Part shown: positions 1 to 11,512 of the stretch, one piece after another
Layout of the letters: the number at the start of each line of letters is the position of its first letter
Numbering within the stretch: position 1 is the stretch's first letter
From: Primulina eburnea
Lineage: Eukaryota; Streptophyta; Magnoliopsida; Lamiales; Gesneriaceae
Length of the DNA: 64,000 bases
Assembly: GCF_022965805.1 (NCBI RefSeq)
Contig: NC_133117.1
Span: forward strand, 13,354,183-13,418,182
Direction: 5' to 3'
Program-made: the position numbers and the translations under genes
Notes under the pieces: model-generated
Seen by the model: the letters and a program-made list of their open reading frames with translations, nothing else
Database searches by the model: none
What the model was told of the DNA's origin: nothing

Positions 1-720
1 ACTCTTGGCATGATAATAAGGTTACTAAAAGGTAAGAATCTATGTTTTATATTATTTAATCATTATTTATTGTTTATGTTATATTTATTTCTTTAAGTAT
101 TTTTATACCCTACTTATAAGTGGGAGTTTTGATTTATTGTTGTTATATGTTACACTAAATTCTCGGAACCATTTAAATGTTAGTTTGGTATTACCAACCA
201 TTTAACTTGGATTCCTTGATTTACTATATATAAATATATCATAATATTAATTTCTCGGTACCATTTAAATGTTAGTTTGGTTTTACCAACCATTTAAAGT
301 GGGAACCTTGATTTAGTGTTTACAAATATATATATAGCACAATAAATACTTGACCACATTTATAAGTTTTAGTATATATTATATACTTATAAGATAATAA
401 TATATAACATAATATAAATATGATTATTTAATATATTGGAACCATTTTGTTAAGTGGATTTTAATATTGTTCAATGTTAACTTTATTAAAATACCAAGAG
501 TGGATCCTTTAATCTCAACTACTTAAATAAAAATTTGAACAATTAAAATTTACCCATTAAAGATTCAAACAATTAAAATTAAAAAGAAACAAAAACAAAA
601 ACAAAACAAAAAGACATTGTAGTGGACTTGTAATTACCTTAGCTTCCCTGTGGATACGATATTCGGACTCACCGAATTATACTACTTGTGGACAACCTGC
701 TCTTAGGAGTGCCACAATCA
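1..720 (+). mobile_element. Athila-like LTR fragment (3' end)
   Basis: AT-rich DNA with no credible gene. Read on the minus strand, the last 120 bases resemble the start of the complete Athila LTR at 28574: a short lead, then a block in which the transcript-proximal sequence changes to a track of CAAGTA, GTGAGT and CGTATC words in the same order. The block ends in CAATCA at 720, which fits the 3' end of a plus-strand LTR, and reverse transcriptase coding sequence starts at once at 721. I read it as an LTR inserted into E1 pol. The other end lies outside the window, so no target-site duplication can be checked. Confidence 0.4.
161..335. repeat. Tandem duplication, 92-bp period
   Basis: The block starting TCTCGG(A/T)ACC at 161 recurs at 253 with few changes, including the shared GTTAGTTTGGT word and the ACCAACCATTTAA word. 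Only two clear units are visible. Confidence 0.6.
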
Positions 721-1789
721 AAGTCGCAATAGTAGTCAATGAATACTATGACGAATTGATCGAGGAACGACTGAAATACTCGGTGCATGAGATCCATGAA
801 AATTTCTGGAGCATTTGTCAATCCAAATGGCATTACCAAGAACTCGTAATTCCCATATCTAGTCCTGAAAGCTGTCTTGTGGACATCAGCATCCTACACT
901 TTCAGCTGATGATACCCTGATCGAAGATCTATCTTGGAGAACACGGTAGCTCCCTACAACTGATCAAACAAGTCTTCGATTCTAGGAAACGGGTACTTAT
1001 TCTTGATCGTTACCTTGTTCAGCTCACGGTAATCGATGCACAGTCTCATGCTTTCGTCTTTCTTTTTCACAAAGAGCACTGGTGCGCCCCACGATTAGAA
1101 ACTCGGGCGGATAAACTCCTTGTCTAAGAGCTCCTGAATCTGCTGCTTAAGTTCTAACATCTCTGCTGGAGCTAATCTGTACGGTGCCTTAGAGATTGGC
1201 ACCGTGCCTGGCATGAGATCGATTGCAAACTCCACCTCTCTATCTGGTGGAAGGCCTGCGACGTCGTCTGGAAAGACGTCTGGGAAATCTCTGACTACTG
1301 GCACCCTTGATACAGAAGGAATGGGCACGTCCGGTGCTGAGATAATGCTGGTCAAGAAGGCCTGACACCCCTTCGAAATGAGTCTACATGCCTGCATGCA
1401 AGAGATGACGCGCGGGGAACTCCTCCATCTGGCTGGCTCAAAAATAAACTGCTCCATGCTCAATGGTCTGACTAACACCAATCTCTTCTGAAAGTCGATA
1501 AGAACTCTGTTCTTAGTCAGCCAGTCCATTCCCAATATGATGTCGAATTCTGGCATCGGCAATAGAATTAAATCTTCATATACTAGGTGGCCATGCAGTT
1601 CTAGATCGATATCTCTGACCACACTAGTAGCTAACAGCTCTTCTCCTGATGGGACTCTCACTGAAAAGTTCATGTCTAGGCCAATGGACTTGAGGTCCAA
1701 ATGATTAGCAAAAGTCCCCGATATGAAGGAGTGAGTGGCTCCTGAGTCTATCAGTGCAGTTGTGGATAATCTCTTAATAAAAATGTTTC
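721..1789 (-). pseudogene. Tekay pol fragment: protease and N-terminal reverse transcriptase (E1)
   Basis: Encoded the aspartic protease that cuts the gag-pol polyprotein and the first half of reverse transcriptase. The longest open part (1095-1700) contains the protease body, with the motif ILGMDWL, and the protease-RT linker. The catalytic motif LIDSGATHSF is readable just upstream at about 1720-1760. Reverse transcriptase blocks follow down to 721: a CIDYRELNK block and MPFGLTNAP, then VFID, where the sequence breaks inside the catalytic YxDD box and runs into the LTR at 1-720. In-frame stops interrupt it, for example TAG at 954-956. The fragment cannot be functional. Family assignment is secure; the exact ends are approximate because no start codon is expected in a polyprotein. 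Confidence 0.85.
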
Positions 1790-1964
1790 ATGAGGTGCGT
1801 TAGCACAACACAAAACTTATATCCCCAACATACAAACAGTAACATAAAGCATAATAGAACTCAATATCCCAAGTCACACAAAATATTACTAGCACACTAA
1901 TAATCCCAAGCAAAATTTCCACATGCATGGCAAAATAATACTGAGTTTAGGTGGAAAAGTTTAC
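1790..1964 (-). other. Intron-like gap between gag and protease (E1)
   Basis: Coding similarity stops after a gag-end stretch (A-x-P/A-D-P-D-T-T-L-L-T pattern) at a GTAAAC donor whose first G is at 1964. It resumes at about 1788 with the protease leader. The gap is about 175 bp and has stops in the reading frame. The donor falls after the first base of a codon, as in E2 and E3. No AG acceptor is visible at the expected place, so it may have mutated. Confidence 0.45.
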
Positions 1965-2387
1965 CAGTTAGTAAAGTGGTGTCTGGATCCGCCTCCTGTG
2001 CGTGCAAGGCGAATACCCTGCCCTAGGTTGGCTGTTTCCACTGCGGGCACTCCTTCACAATGTGGTCATTGGATCCGCATTTGAAGCATTTGCCTGATCC
2101 ATACAAACACTGGCCCCTATGCTGACGATTGCACTTTGGGCACACGGGGTATTCTGGCTTTTGAGGAACTCCCTGCTACTGGATTGGACCCTTGCCCTGC
2201 GGCGGTCCATGATACTGCTTCTTCCCTGGTGGCCCGTGGGGAGGCCTCCCATGCTGGGGTCGCTGATGTTGCTGCTGCTGGTATAGCGGAGCCTGATAGG
2301 GCCTCTTGCCCTGCCTGTCAGCCTCAATATCTCGCTGGTCTTGCTCTGCCGCCAGCGCTCTAGATACGACGACTGCATAAGTAGTAG
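1965..2387 (-). pseudogene. Tekay gag C-terminal part with zinc knuckle (E1)
   Basis: C-terminal half of the capsid/nucleocapsid protein that packages the element's RNA. It begins at the insertion point of the family A element (2387) with TTYAVVVSRAL, followed by an acidic helix and a Gln/Pro/His-rich linker. It ends with the zinc knuckle CFKCGSNDHIVKEC (CX2CX4HX4C) and a preceding CPKC pair. Two in-frame TAG stops, at 2176-2178 and 2023-2025, sit where glutamine codons would fit the surrounding composition. The N-terminal half continues at 9529-10176, beyond the inserted element. Confidence 0.8.
2383..2387. repeat. Target-site duplication AGTAG, left copy
   Basis: AGTAG immediately before TGTAACG at 2388. 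The same five bases occur at 9524-9528, directly after the right LTR end ...GTTACA. The duplication lies inside gag codons, which resume in register with the family's usual sequence. Confidence 0.85.
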
Positions 2388-5300
2388 TGTAACGATCATG
2401 GGCCATTAGGCTGAACCAACGAAGGCCTCGGCCCATACCCACGCACCACTACTGGTCATGGGTCGTTAGGATGGTCCAGCATAGGCCTCGGCCCATGCCC
2501 ATGCAACCCATGACCAGTAGTGGTGTGTGGGTATGGGCCGAGGCCTTTGTTGGTTCAGCCTAATGGCCCATGACCGAACGACCTCGATTTTTTTTTAATA
2601 ATCTTAAATCATAAATTCTAAATTACTGAATAAAATAATTTAACATAATCATGAATCATAATAATTTATCAATTTAAATCTCAAGAGCATGAATTAAAAT
2701 CCTAAATCATCGGCTAACCAAAAATTCCTAAATCGACCTTGGAAAAGATCGCTTAACAATAAAATAAAGCATAAAAAATCTCTAATAAAATAATTAGCAA
2801 AATCTTTAAATCATAAATCTATCTAGCTAGTGCGGAAACATAAAGGCCCTCGGGTGTGTACTGCTGCACTCGATCGACTCAATCGTCACCGCCTTCAAAA
2901 ATCATCAAATCATGCATCATACAAACCTAGTGAGTCTAAAGACTCAACACGTTCTAAACATGGATAACAAATAATACATATACATCCACATGTATTTAAA
3001 AATCATATTTTTATTTAAAATAATCTTTTAAACATAAATAAACCATTAAAAATCATTGGAGCATAATTAAATCATAAATAGTAAAATCATTTAAAAATAA
3101 ATTTTAAACATAAATAAATCCTTTAAAAATAGCTTTAATCATCATCATAAATCATATATCATAAAAATCATTTTTCATCATAAGCTTTCAATCATATATC
3201 ATTTTGGGTGAAGTTTGGTCCTTGAAAGTGTCTAGCTTTTATCCTTTGGTTGACTTCAGTCTTAGCTCCACATGGCCCACGAGGGTGTGCACTAGGCTCC
3301 ACCATGGAAATACGATCGTCGTCCTCAACATAAACGGATCTCCCACAAATCATATATCATATCTTTTGTCACAGTCAATTCACATCCCTCAAAATATTTT
3401 TCATTTTCTTTAAAAATCATAAAATAAGACCGCTTTCCAAAAGTAACATTTAGACAGTATAAATTGCACAACTTGACCATAAATCACAAAAATACATATT
3501 ATCATCAAAATCATCATAATAAATCATAAAATATCATTTTACAAGCATTATGATCCTTCGGGACGCTGCGAAGCGTTTATTAATTTTCTTAAGTGCAAAA
3601 AGACCGTTTTGCCCCTCGACGTAAAAATTCTCGAATTTATCTTTTTTTCACTTTTTAATGAGATGGAATTATCCTAAATAATTATTTAAGCTTACATGAA
3701 TTTTATCATATTTTTATTTGGCTTAAATCGATGACTTTGAATTTAATCTTTAAATAAGACTTATTAACGCGTTTTAATCCCGAATTAAACCAAACCTTAA
3801 TATAAAATTCCCAAATTGAAAACTTAGGCTTTTAATAATTATTTAAGCTTAAACCTAATTTTTCATAATTTTATAAAGCTTAAAACTAGGTGTTTCGATT
3901 AACTCGTTAATTAGCGTTTCGTGAGACGATTAAATCCCGATTAATTCCAAAACTCGTTATTTTGATCCCAAATTTTTAACATAACATTTTTAAGATTTAT
4001 TCTACCCTTAGGAGCCATGAACCGCACCCGTGGACCCATGGTTCTATTTTGTTTTGTTCTAAATTCGAAATATTGACCCATTATCGAATCACCCGAGCCA
4101 TCTCCCAATTTACTCGAGCCACGCCCGAGCCACCTCGAGCCAAACCCTAGCCAACCCACCTAGGCACCCTCGTGACCAAGCCCAAGCCCCTGAACCTATC
4201 CATGGATCGCTCAAACTCACCTGGAAGCTAACCACTGAACCTGCGCTCAAGGAGTTATTCGTGCCTATAGCTTCCTCGTGCCACTAGGACTCCTCCAGCC
4301 CCTTGACCAGCGACCACCTCAAACCCTCACTGACCCTGGACCATGCCCAGACTAAGACCAGACCAACCCGATCCCTGCACCTAAGAGGCGAAGCACCTGA
4401 ACCCAGAACAAGCTGCGCGCACACACACTAAGCTTTCTCCCTAGTCTCGGCACTTAATCCCTCAAGCCACCATGAACCCTGGCTGCACCAGACCATGATC
4501 CAAACCCTAACACTCTACCATAGACCCTGATTGACCGGCTTGGATCGCCCTTAGCCCCGCTGCCCTCCTTCCCGTAGCACACCAGCGCGTGCAAGGCTTG
4601 GGGGAGAGTCCTAGTTCACTAGGACTCTTCCCTAGCCACTACCTCGAACCCTAGCCGCCCTAGGACTCTTCCTAGGACCTAACCACGACCCTTATGACCC
4701 ATCCTACAGACCTGGTCGAGCCCCACCAAGCCATGCAAAGGAACAAGTCCTATGAACCACCTCCTGCATACACCCACTTTTATTGTACCTGAAAACTCTC
4801 GGCCCTTTCTTCCAAATATTGCCCACGGTTCCAGCTTCTACTTCTCAATTATTTATCATGTTTTGATCATATTCCAATCATATATCATCCTACCTTGGCA
4901 GCGTATCGTTGGATTAAAAATCGTTTTTCATAAAAACGTGAAAACGTCGTATAAAAGTTCTACCGTAAAAATTATCGAATACCTATTTTTTTCATGCATC
5001 AACAATTAAATCATGCATAATATGATTTGTATGATGTTAAAGGAGTTTAGGAAACGTGCCTTTGCGTTTATAACGCTCGATTATTCGATCTTCGGCGAGG
5101 GTGCGACGTTGGACGACCGGACGACGAAGAACACAAGCTTTTCTTTCTTCCTAAATTTCAAAATCTGAATTGTGTGTGTGGTGTGTGTTTCACGGCTGGT
5201 GTAGGTGAAAAATTAGGTTTCAAGGACCTAGGTAGCATATTTATAATTAATTAACAAGTTAAATGGGCTTTGGTTTTGGGCTTGCATGATTAAGGGTAAT

Positions 5301-5768
5301 TGGGCCTACTTAAATTAATCAAATTGGGCCCAATAACACTTATTTAAATAAAACATAAAATTTTATAAAATAAGTTTCCCGAAAATAATATTTTTGATTT
5401 TTTAAAATTCTTTGTTTGCCCAAAACCGACTTCTCGGGAAAAATCGAGCTCGACTCGTAAAATAATTCGAACTCCAATATTAAATCATTTTTTTAATCAT
5501 ATTAGGAAGCCTTGCCACTGTTTAAATAAAAATACATATTCTTGTCTTGGTCGTCCCCGGTCTCCTTTTCCCTGCCTATTATCGAATATTCGGAAAATTC
5601 CTTAATTTAATGCAATCATGTCATATTATCATTTAATCATGCAATTATGCATTTAATCATATAGTAAACATCATGCTAGCATTTAAAAGTAATTAAATAA
5701 AACAATTAAACAATTAAAATATTTTTGCATGCATGTGGTTTACGTGGACTGATTTTTCGAACGTTACA
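2388..5768 (-). repeat. Family A 3' LTR (left)
   Basis: Pairs with 6206-9523. Net of the 186 bp gained at its outer edge (insert plus duplication) it is about 3.2 kb. It lacks about 119 bp found in the right LTR at 6953-7071, lost between short GTC/CGTC repeats. It carries the TGAGTCTAAAGACTCA palindrome at 2931-2946. No conserved coding domain seen. Confidence 0.85.
2396..2576. mobile_element. Foldback (long inverted repeat) insertion, 181 bp
   Basis: Arms 2396-2463 and 2506-2573 are reverse complements at 66 of 68 positions; both differences are C/T or G/A. The 42-bp loop holds a degenerate third copy of the arm core (CATAGGCCTCGGCCCATG). It sits eight bases inside the outer end of the left family A LTR, flanked by a candidate five-base duplication AACGA (2391-2395 and 2577-2581). 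The right LTR lacks it, so it inserted after the LTR pair formed. It has no ORF of its own. It could be a MITE or a palindromic repair product. Confidence 0.65.
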
Positions 5769-5784
5769 ATTCTCCCCCTCTTAA
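5769..5784 (-). other. Polypurine tract of family A element
   Basis: Minus strand reads TTAAGAGGGGGAGAAT, directly next to the left LTR. This is the usual site where plus-strand DNA synthesis begins. Confidence 0.75.
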
Positions 5785-6190
5785 ATTGAATTTCGTCCTC
5801 GAAATTTTCCTTAACTTGATGATTGCGAAGCGTAGATTCCCTTACCCATCTCAAACTTAACCTCTAACTTAAATTTTAATCGTCGATTCGATCCTCAAAA
5901 TCTTGAAAATTGGAATTCTAACCCAAAAATTCTCAAATTCGACTCCTAAATCCAGCTCAAATAGTGCATGCACCCTATTTTTTCCTAACTTGTCCATTAA
6001 TTCCACTACCCAACATGCATTTTAAAATTTTTTTTAAGTAGCATGCAACTAACATTTATATCATGTATCATATAAACATTTAAAAGAATTTTAAGCATAT
6101 AAAATATAAAGCAATAAAAACTCACATATTTGAGGCGTGACTTCTTGAGCTTCTCAAAGTGACAGTACACAACCCTTTGGGGAAAACCTC
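5785..6190 (-). other. Internal region of family A element, no gene
   Basis: About 400 bp of AT-rich sequence between the polypurine tract and primer site. No ORF of note and no similarity to gag or pol seen. Confidence 0.7.
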
Positions 6191-6203
6191 GGCTCTGATA
6201 CCA
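6191..6203 (-). other. Primer binding site, initiator Met-tRNA type (family A)
   Basis: Minus strand TGGTATCAGAGCC, the common plant initiator-tRNA complement, two bases from the right LTR start at 6206. It fixes the element's orientation. Confidence 0.85.
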
Positions 6204-6205
6204 AC

Positions 6206-9200
6206 TGAAACGACCTCGATTTTTTTTAATAATCTTAAATCATAAATTCTAAATTACTGAATAAAATAATTTAACATAATCATGAATCATAATAATTAAT
6301 CAATTTAAATCTCAAGAGCATGAATTAAAATCCTAAATCATCGGCTAACCAAAAATTCCTAAATCGACCTTGGAAAAGATCGCTTAACAATAAAATAAAG
6401 CATAAAAAAATCTCTAATAAAATAATTAGCAAAATCTTTAAATCATAAATCTATCTAGCTAGTGCGGAAACATAAAGGCCCTCGGGTGTGTACTGTTGCA
6501 CTCGATCGACTCAATCGTCACCGTCTTCAAAAAATCATCAAATCCTGCATCATACAAACCTAGTGAGTCTAAAGACTCAACACGTTCTAAACATGGATAA
6601 CAAATAATACATATACATCCACATGTATTTAAAAATCATATTTTTATTTAAAATAATCTTTTGAACATAAATAAACCATTAAAAATCATTGGAGCATAAT
6701 TAAATCATAAATAGTAAAATCATTTGAAAATAAACTTTAAGCATAAATAAATCCTTTAAAAATAGCTTTAATCATCATCATAAACCATATATCATAAAAA
6801 TCATTTTTCATCATAAGCTTTCCATCATATATCATTTTGGGTGAAGTTTGATCCTTGAAAGTGACTAGCTTTTATCCTTTGGTCGACTGCAGTCTTAGCT
6901 CCACATGGCCCACGGGGGTGTGCACTAGGCTCCACCATGGAAATACGATCGTCAGGGCTCCCTCAGGGGCCTTTTCCCATAGACGGGCTCCCTCTGGGGC
7001 CTTTCCCATAAATGGGCTCCCTCTGGGGCCTTTTCTTCTCACGACATTCCCTCAAAATTGTAAGTTCACCGTCCTCAACATAAACGGATCTCCCACAAAT
7101 CATATATCATATATCATATCTTTTGTCACAGTCAATTCACATCCCTCAAAATATTTTTCATTTTCTTTAAAAATCATAAAATAAGACAGCTTTCCAAAAA
7201 TAACATTTAGACAGTATAAATTGCACAGCTTGACCATAAATCACAAAAATACATATTATCATCAAAATCATCATAATAAATCATAAAATATCATTTTACA
7301 AGCATTATGATCCTTCGGGACGCTGCCAAGCGTTTATTAATTTTCTTAAGTGCAAAAAGACTGTTTTGCCCATCGACGTAAAAATTCTCGAATTTATCTT
7401 TTTTTCACTTTTTAATGACATGGAATTATCCTAAATGATTATTTAAGCTTACATGAATTTTATCATATTTTTATTTGGCTTAAATCGATGAATTTTAATT
7501 TAATCTTTAAATAAGACTTATTAACGTGTTTTAATCCCGAATTAAACCAAACCTTAATATAAAATTCCCAAATTAAAAAATTAGGCTTTTAATAATTATT
7601 TAAGCTTAAACATAATTTTTCATAATTTTATAAAGCATAAAACTAGGTGTTTCAATTAACTCGTTAATTAGCGTTTCGTGAGGCGATTAAATCCCGATTA
7701 ATTCCAAAACTCGTTATTTTGATCCCAAATTTTTAACATAACATTTTAAAGATTTATTATACCCTTAGGAGCCATGAACCGCACTCGTGGACCCATGGTT
7801 CTATTTTTTTTGTTCTAAATTCAAAATATTGACCCATTATCGAATCACCCGAGCCATCTCCCAATTTACTCGAGCCACGCCCGAGCCACCTCGAGCCAAA
7901 CCCTAGCCAACCCACCTAGGCACCCTCGTGACCAAGCCCAAGCCCCTGAACCTATCCATGGATCGCTCAAACTCACCTGGAACCTAACCACTGAACCTGC
8001 GCTCAAGGAGTTATTCGCGCCTATAGCTTCCTCGTGCCACTAGGACTCCTCCAGCCCATTGACCAGCGACCACCTCAAACCCTCACTGACCCTGGACCAC
8101 GCCCAGACTAAGCCCAGACCAACCCAATCCCTGCACCTAAGAGGCGAAGCACCTGAACCCAGAACAAGCTGCGCGCACACACACTAAGCTTTCTCCCTAG
8201 TCTCGGCACTTAATCCCTCAAGCCACCATGAACCCTGGCTGCACCAGACCATGATCCAAACCCTAACCCTCTACCATAGACCTTGCTTGACCGTCTTGGA
8301 TCACCCTTAGCCCCGCTGCCCTCCTTCCCGTAGCACACCAGCGCGTGCAAGGCTTGGGGAGAGTCCTAGTTCACTAGGACTCTTCCCTAGCCACTACCTC
8401 GAACCCTAGCCGCCCTAGGACTCTTCCTAGGACCTAACCACGACCCTTATGACCCATCCTACAGACCTGGTCGAGCCCCACCAAGCCATGCAAAGGAACA
8501 AGTCCTATGAACCACCTCCTGCATACACTCACTTTTATTGTACCTTAAAACTCTCGGCCCTTTCTTCCAAATTATTGCCCACGGTTCCAGCTTCTACTTC
8601 TCAATTATTTATCATGTTTTGATCATATTAAATCATATATCATCCTACCTTGGCAGCGTATTGTTGGATTAAAAATCGTTTTTCATAAAAACGTAAAAAC
8701 GTCGTATAAACGTTCTACCGTAAAAATTATCGAATACCTATTTTTTTCATGCATCAACAATTAAATCATGCATATATGATTTGTATGATGTTAAAGGAGT
8801 TTAGGAAACGTGCCTTTGCGTTTATAACGCTCGATTATTCGATCTTCGGCGAGGGTACGACGTTGGACGACCGGACGACGAAGAACACAAGCTTTTCTTT
8901 CTTCCTAAATTTCAAAAATCTGAATTGTGTGTGTGGTGTGTGTTTCACGGCTGGTGTAGGTGAAAAATTAGGTTTCAAGGACCTAGGTAGCATATTTATA
9001 ATTAATTAACAAGTTAAATGGGCTTTGGTTTTGGGCTTGCATGATTAAGGGTAATTGGGCCTACTTAAATTAATCAAATTGGGCCCAATAACACTTATTT
9101 AAATAAAACATATAAGTTTATAAAATAAGTTTCCCGAAAATAATATTTTTGATCTTTTAAAATTCTTTGTTTGCCCAAAACCGACTTCTCGGAAAAAATC

Positions 9201-9523
9201 GAGCTCGACTCTTAAAATAATTCGAACTCCAACATTAAATCATTTTTTTTATCATATTAGGAAGCCTTGCCACTGTTTAAATAAAAATACATATTCTTGT
9301 CTTGGTCGTCCCCGGTCTTCTTTTCCCTGCCTATTATCGAATATTCGGAAAATTCCTTAATTTAATGCAATCATGTCATATTATCATTTAATCATGCAAT
9401 TATGCATTTAATCATATAGTAAACATCATGCTAGCATTTAAAAGTAATTAAATAAAACAATTAAACAATTAAAATATTTTTGCATGCATGTGGTTTACGT
9501 GGACTGATTTTTCGGACGTTACA
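6206..9523 (-). repeat. Family A 5' LTR (right), 3318 bp
   Basis: Begins TGAAACG and ends CGTTACA on the plus strand. It is nearly colinear with 2388-5768 and includes the extra block at 6953-7071 that contains three GGGCTCCCTC(T/A)GGGGCC-type repeats. The TGAGTCTAAAGACTCA palindrome is at 6564-6579. Followed by the AGTAG duplication. Confidence 0.85.
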
Positions 9524-9528
9524 AGTAG

Positions 9529-10176
9529 GGCCAGCTACCCTCACATCACGGCGCAAGATTGGCTGTCGTCCATCCATGAAATGCCTCAGCTTTGCTTGGG
9601 CATCATTCGCTATGAGGGGTACGAAGTAACACCCCCTCTCAAACTTTCTGACAAAATCTGCCGCACTACTGTCTCCCTGCCTCTGCGTCATAATTTCTTG
9701 GTCAGACGAGAGCGTACCTCTTCAGTGAAATACTTGGCGTAGAACACCACTTTTAATCCGTTCCACGACAGAGTCTGCAAGTTTACTGCCACTGATGCAC
9801 TCTCCCACCATAATCTAGCATCCCCTGACAGCAAGAATATAGCACATCTGACCCTGTCAGCATTAGTCAGCTCCATAAAGTCAAATATTACCTCGATGAA
9901 CTTGATCCATCCCTCAGCTACCATCGGGTCAGTAGTACCCGAAAACTCCTTCGAACTCATCCTCTTGAACCTCTCATATACTGCCTCTGGTCTAGGCCTC
10001 TCCTCGGGGCCTATAGCAGTCTGGTTCCTCGCAAATTGTGCGAAGAATTGCGTCATACCAGCAAGCATCTGCGCCTTCATATTTGGAGGTGGTGGTGGAG
10101 GATTGGCTCTTCCCTCATCTCGAGGCTCTCTGTCCTCCTCCCTAGCTTCCCGGTCAATCATACGTCTAGGAGGCAT
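9529..10176 (-). pseudogene. Tekay gag N-terminal part (E1)
   Basis: Start codon at 10174-10176 gives MPPRRMIDREAREED, the usual opening of this family. An upstream ATG at 10272 opens a hydrophobic leader that does not fit. A proline-rich stretch is followed by the retrotransposon capsid domain with VAEGWIKFIE, CAIFLLSGDARLWWE and YFTEEVRSRL. A one-base loss near 9688 moves the frame; the other frame continues with RQGDSSAADFVRKFERGC and ends DVRVAGPT at the insertion site. The C-terminal half is at 1965-2387. Inactive. Confidence 0.85.
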
Positions 10177-10399
10177 ACTGTCCCAATGAATTACCCAACA
10201 CGTAAACCCAACATGCATGAATATGATATAAATGACATACGATGCACGAAATTTGAACTTAAACATGAACATGCTGAAATCATGGCTTAATGCATACTAC
10301 ATAGCATAAATTTTTGAAACTTTAAAACTTACAGACTTGAGGTGTGACTATGTGAACTTCTTGTGGCTGGCGGTAGGCGTAACCCTTTACAAGAACACC

Positions 10400-10411
10400 G
10401 CTCTGATACCA
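10400..10411 (-). other. Primer binding site, Met-tRNA type (E1)
   Basis: Minus strand TGGTATCAGAGC, two bases from the LTR start at 10414. The leader between it and gag (10177-10399) has no feature I can name. Confidence 0.85.
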
Positions 10412-10413
10412 AC

Positions 10414-11512
10414 TGTAGCGTACCGTACTTTTACCGTTCAAAATTTGCGGAAAAATTTAAAATTTTCTTAAACATAACATAACCTTCAAAGTTTGCAACA
10501 AAATATCTCAACCAAGTCCCCCATAAGACATGGTTGCTCAAAATAACTTCAATAAAATTTGCTCACAAAAGGTTTGCTCAAAGTGTTTCCCTAAAAACAT
10601 GAAATCAGAGTAAATTAACATTTGCATAAAAACATAAACATTGCGGTCCTCGGGTTAGCCTCCCGCTCAGTCCAAGCCTGCCCCTTGGTCGCCACCTCAT
10701 GTCTCCTCATCAACATACTCACCTGCATCGATCAAGTCTAGTGAGTCTAAAGACTCAACACGTATAAACTGGGAAATAGCGAGTACTACATAATAAATCC
10801 GCATGCAACTTTAAAAATAGAACATACATACTTGAACTTGAATTTAACATGCTTGAAACTTGAACATCGTGAGCTTAACTTAGACGTGCCATCAACATGA
10901 GCTTTTCTTAAACATTCTAGTAACATAAACTTGAGCGTATAAAGCATAATTTTGCGTAGAGACATGTTTCAAAGTAAGTGACCCATAACATAATAAGGCC
11001 TGATCAGACACACCATAGTACTGGGCTGACAGGGATGTATCCACTGCCGCATACATAAGATCCCCGTTCATAAGTTTAACGGGTGGATTGGTCCCTGTTC
11101 ATAAGTTTAACGCTTTCCGATCCCGATCTGAACCCGTTCATAAGTTTAACGGGGCGGAGAGGTCCTCGGCCACGTTCACCGACTTCCAAACCCATTCATA
11201 CATTTGGTCACAAAGCAATTAGCATACTTCAAAACTTTAAAATGTTTTCTTTTGCACGTCATCATACTTACTTGGCGTTGAGGGATTCGTTGGATCTCGT
11301 TTGGGGCCGTTGCTGCAACATGCTAACATGAGCTCAAAAGTTTAACTTGCGTGACTTAGACGTAATCATCATTCTATACCTAAGCTCAATCGCTTACTTA
11401 GGACATGCTAAAATTCCCATGTCTCGACCATGTAAATCAGTGCACTAAACCAATACATCAAACCTCAAAGCATACATCAATATTTTTCCCAAAATAAGCA
11501 GTACACGGACCC
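10414..11512 (-). repeat. Family B LTR, partial (E1 5' LTR)
   Basis: Starts TGTAGCGTACCG and matches, in reverse, the right 1.1 kb of the solo LTR at 31938-41376 (same CGTACCGTAC end, same ACTGGGCTGACAGGGA word, same palindrome at 10742-10757). It breaks off near 11512, just inside the ACGGACC repeat array, where family C sequence begins. A consensus splice donor in element orientation (TGCAG/GTGAGTATG) lies at 10722. Confidence 0.8.
11066..11150. repeat. Three copies of a CGTTCATAAGTTTAACG module
   Basis: A 17-base near-palindrome (CGTT...AACG arms) recurs three times in about 85 bp. The counterpart in the solo family B LTR has four copies (33985-34103). Confidence 0.7.

Larger units (their letters stand above)
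2388..9523 (-). mobile_element. Family A non-autonomous LTR element, almost entirely LTR
   Basis: Two direct repeats (2388-5768 and 6206-9523) flank only 437 bp of internal DNA. That interval holds a polypurine tract next to the left LTR and a Met-tRNA primer site next to the right LTR, so the element runs on the minus strand. The LTRs start TG and end CA, and AGTAG is duplicated at both ends. No gag or pol is present. Short ORFs in the LTRs are not conserved domains. It is similar in overall order to the family C LTRs of E3, so an autonomous family C Tekay element may have moved it (inference). Confidence 0.85.
721..11512 (-). mobile_element. E1: truncated Tekay/Del-type Ty3-gypsy element, LTR family B
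   Basis: Minus-strand order is a partial 5' LTR (10414-11512), Met-tRNA primer site (10400-10411), gag (9529-10176 plus 1965-2387), an intron-like gap (1790-1964), protease and N-terminal reverse transcriptase (721-1789). The remaining pol and the 3' LTR are missing. The LTR is cut at about 11512 and the pol at 721. The gag is interrupted by a younger element at 2388-9523. Frameshifts and in-frame stops make it inactive. Confidence 0.8.

Noticed and set aside
4752..5009. An 85-codon ORF in the family A LTR
   Set aside because: Not preserved as an open frame in the sister LTR and has no known domain.
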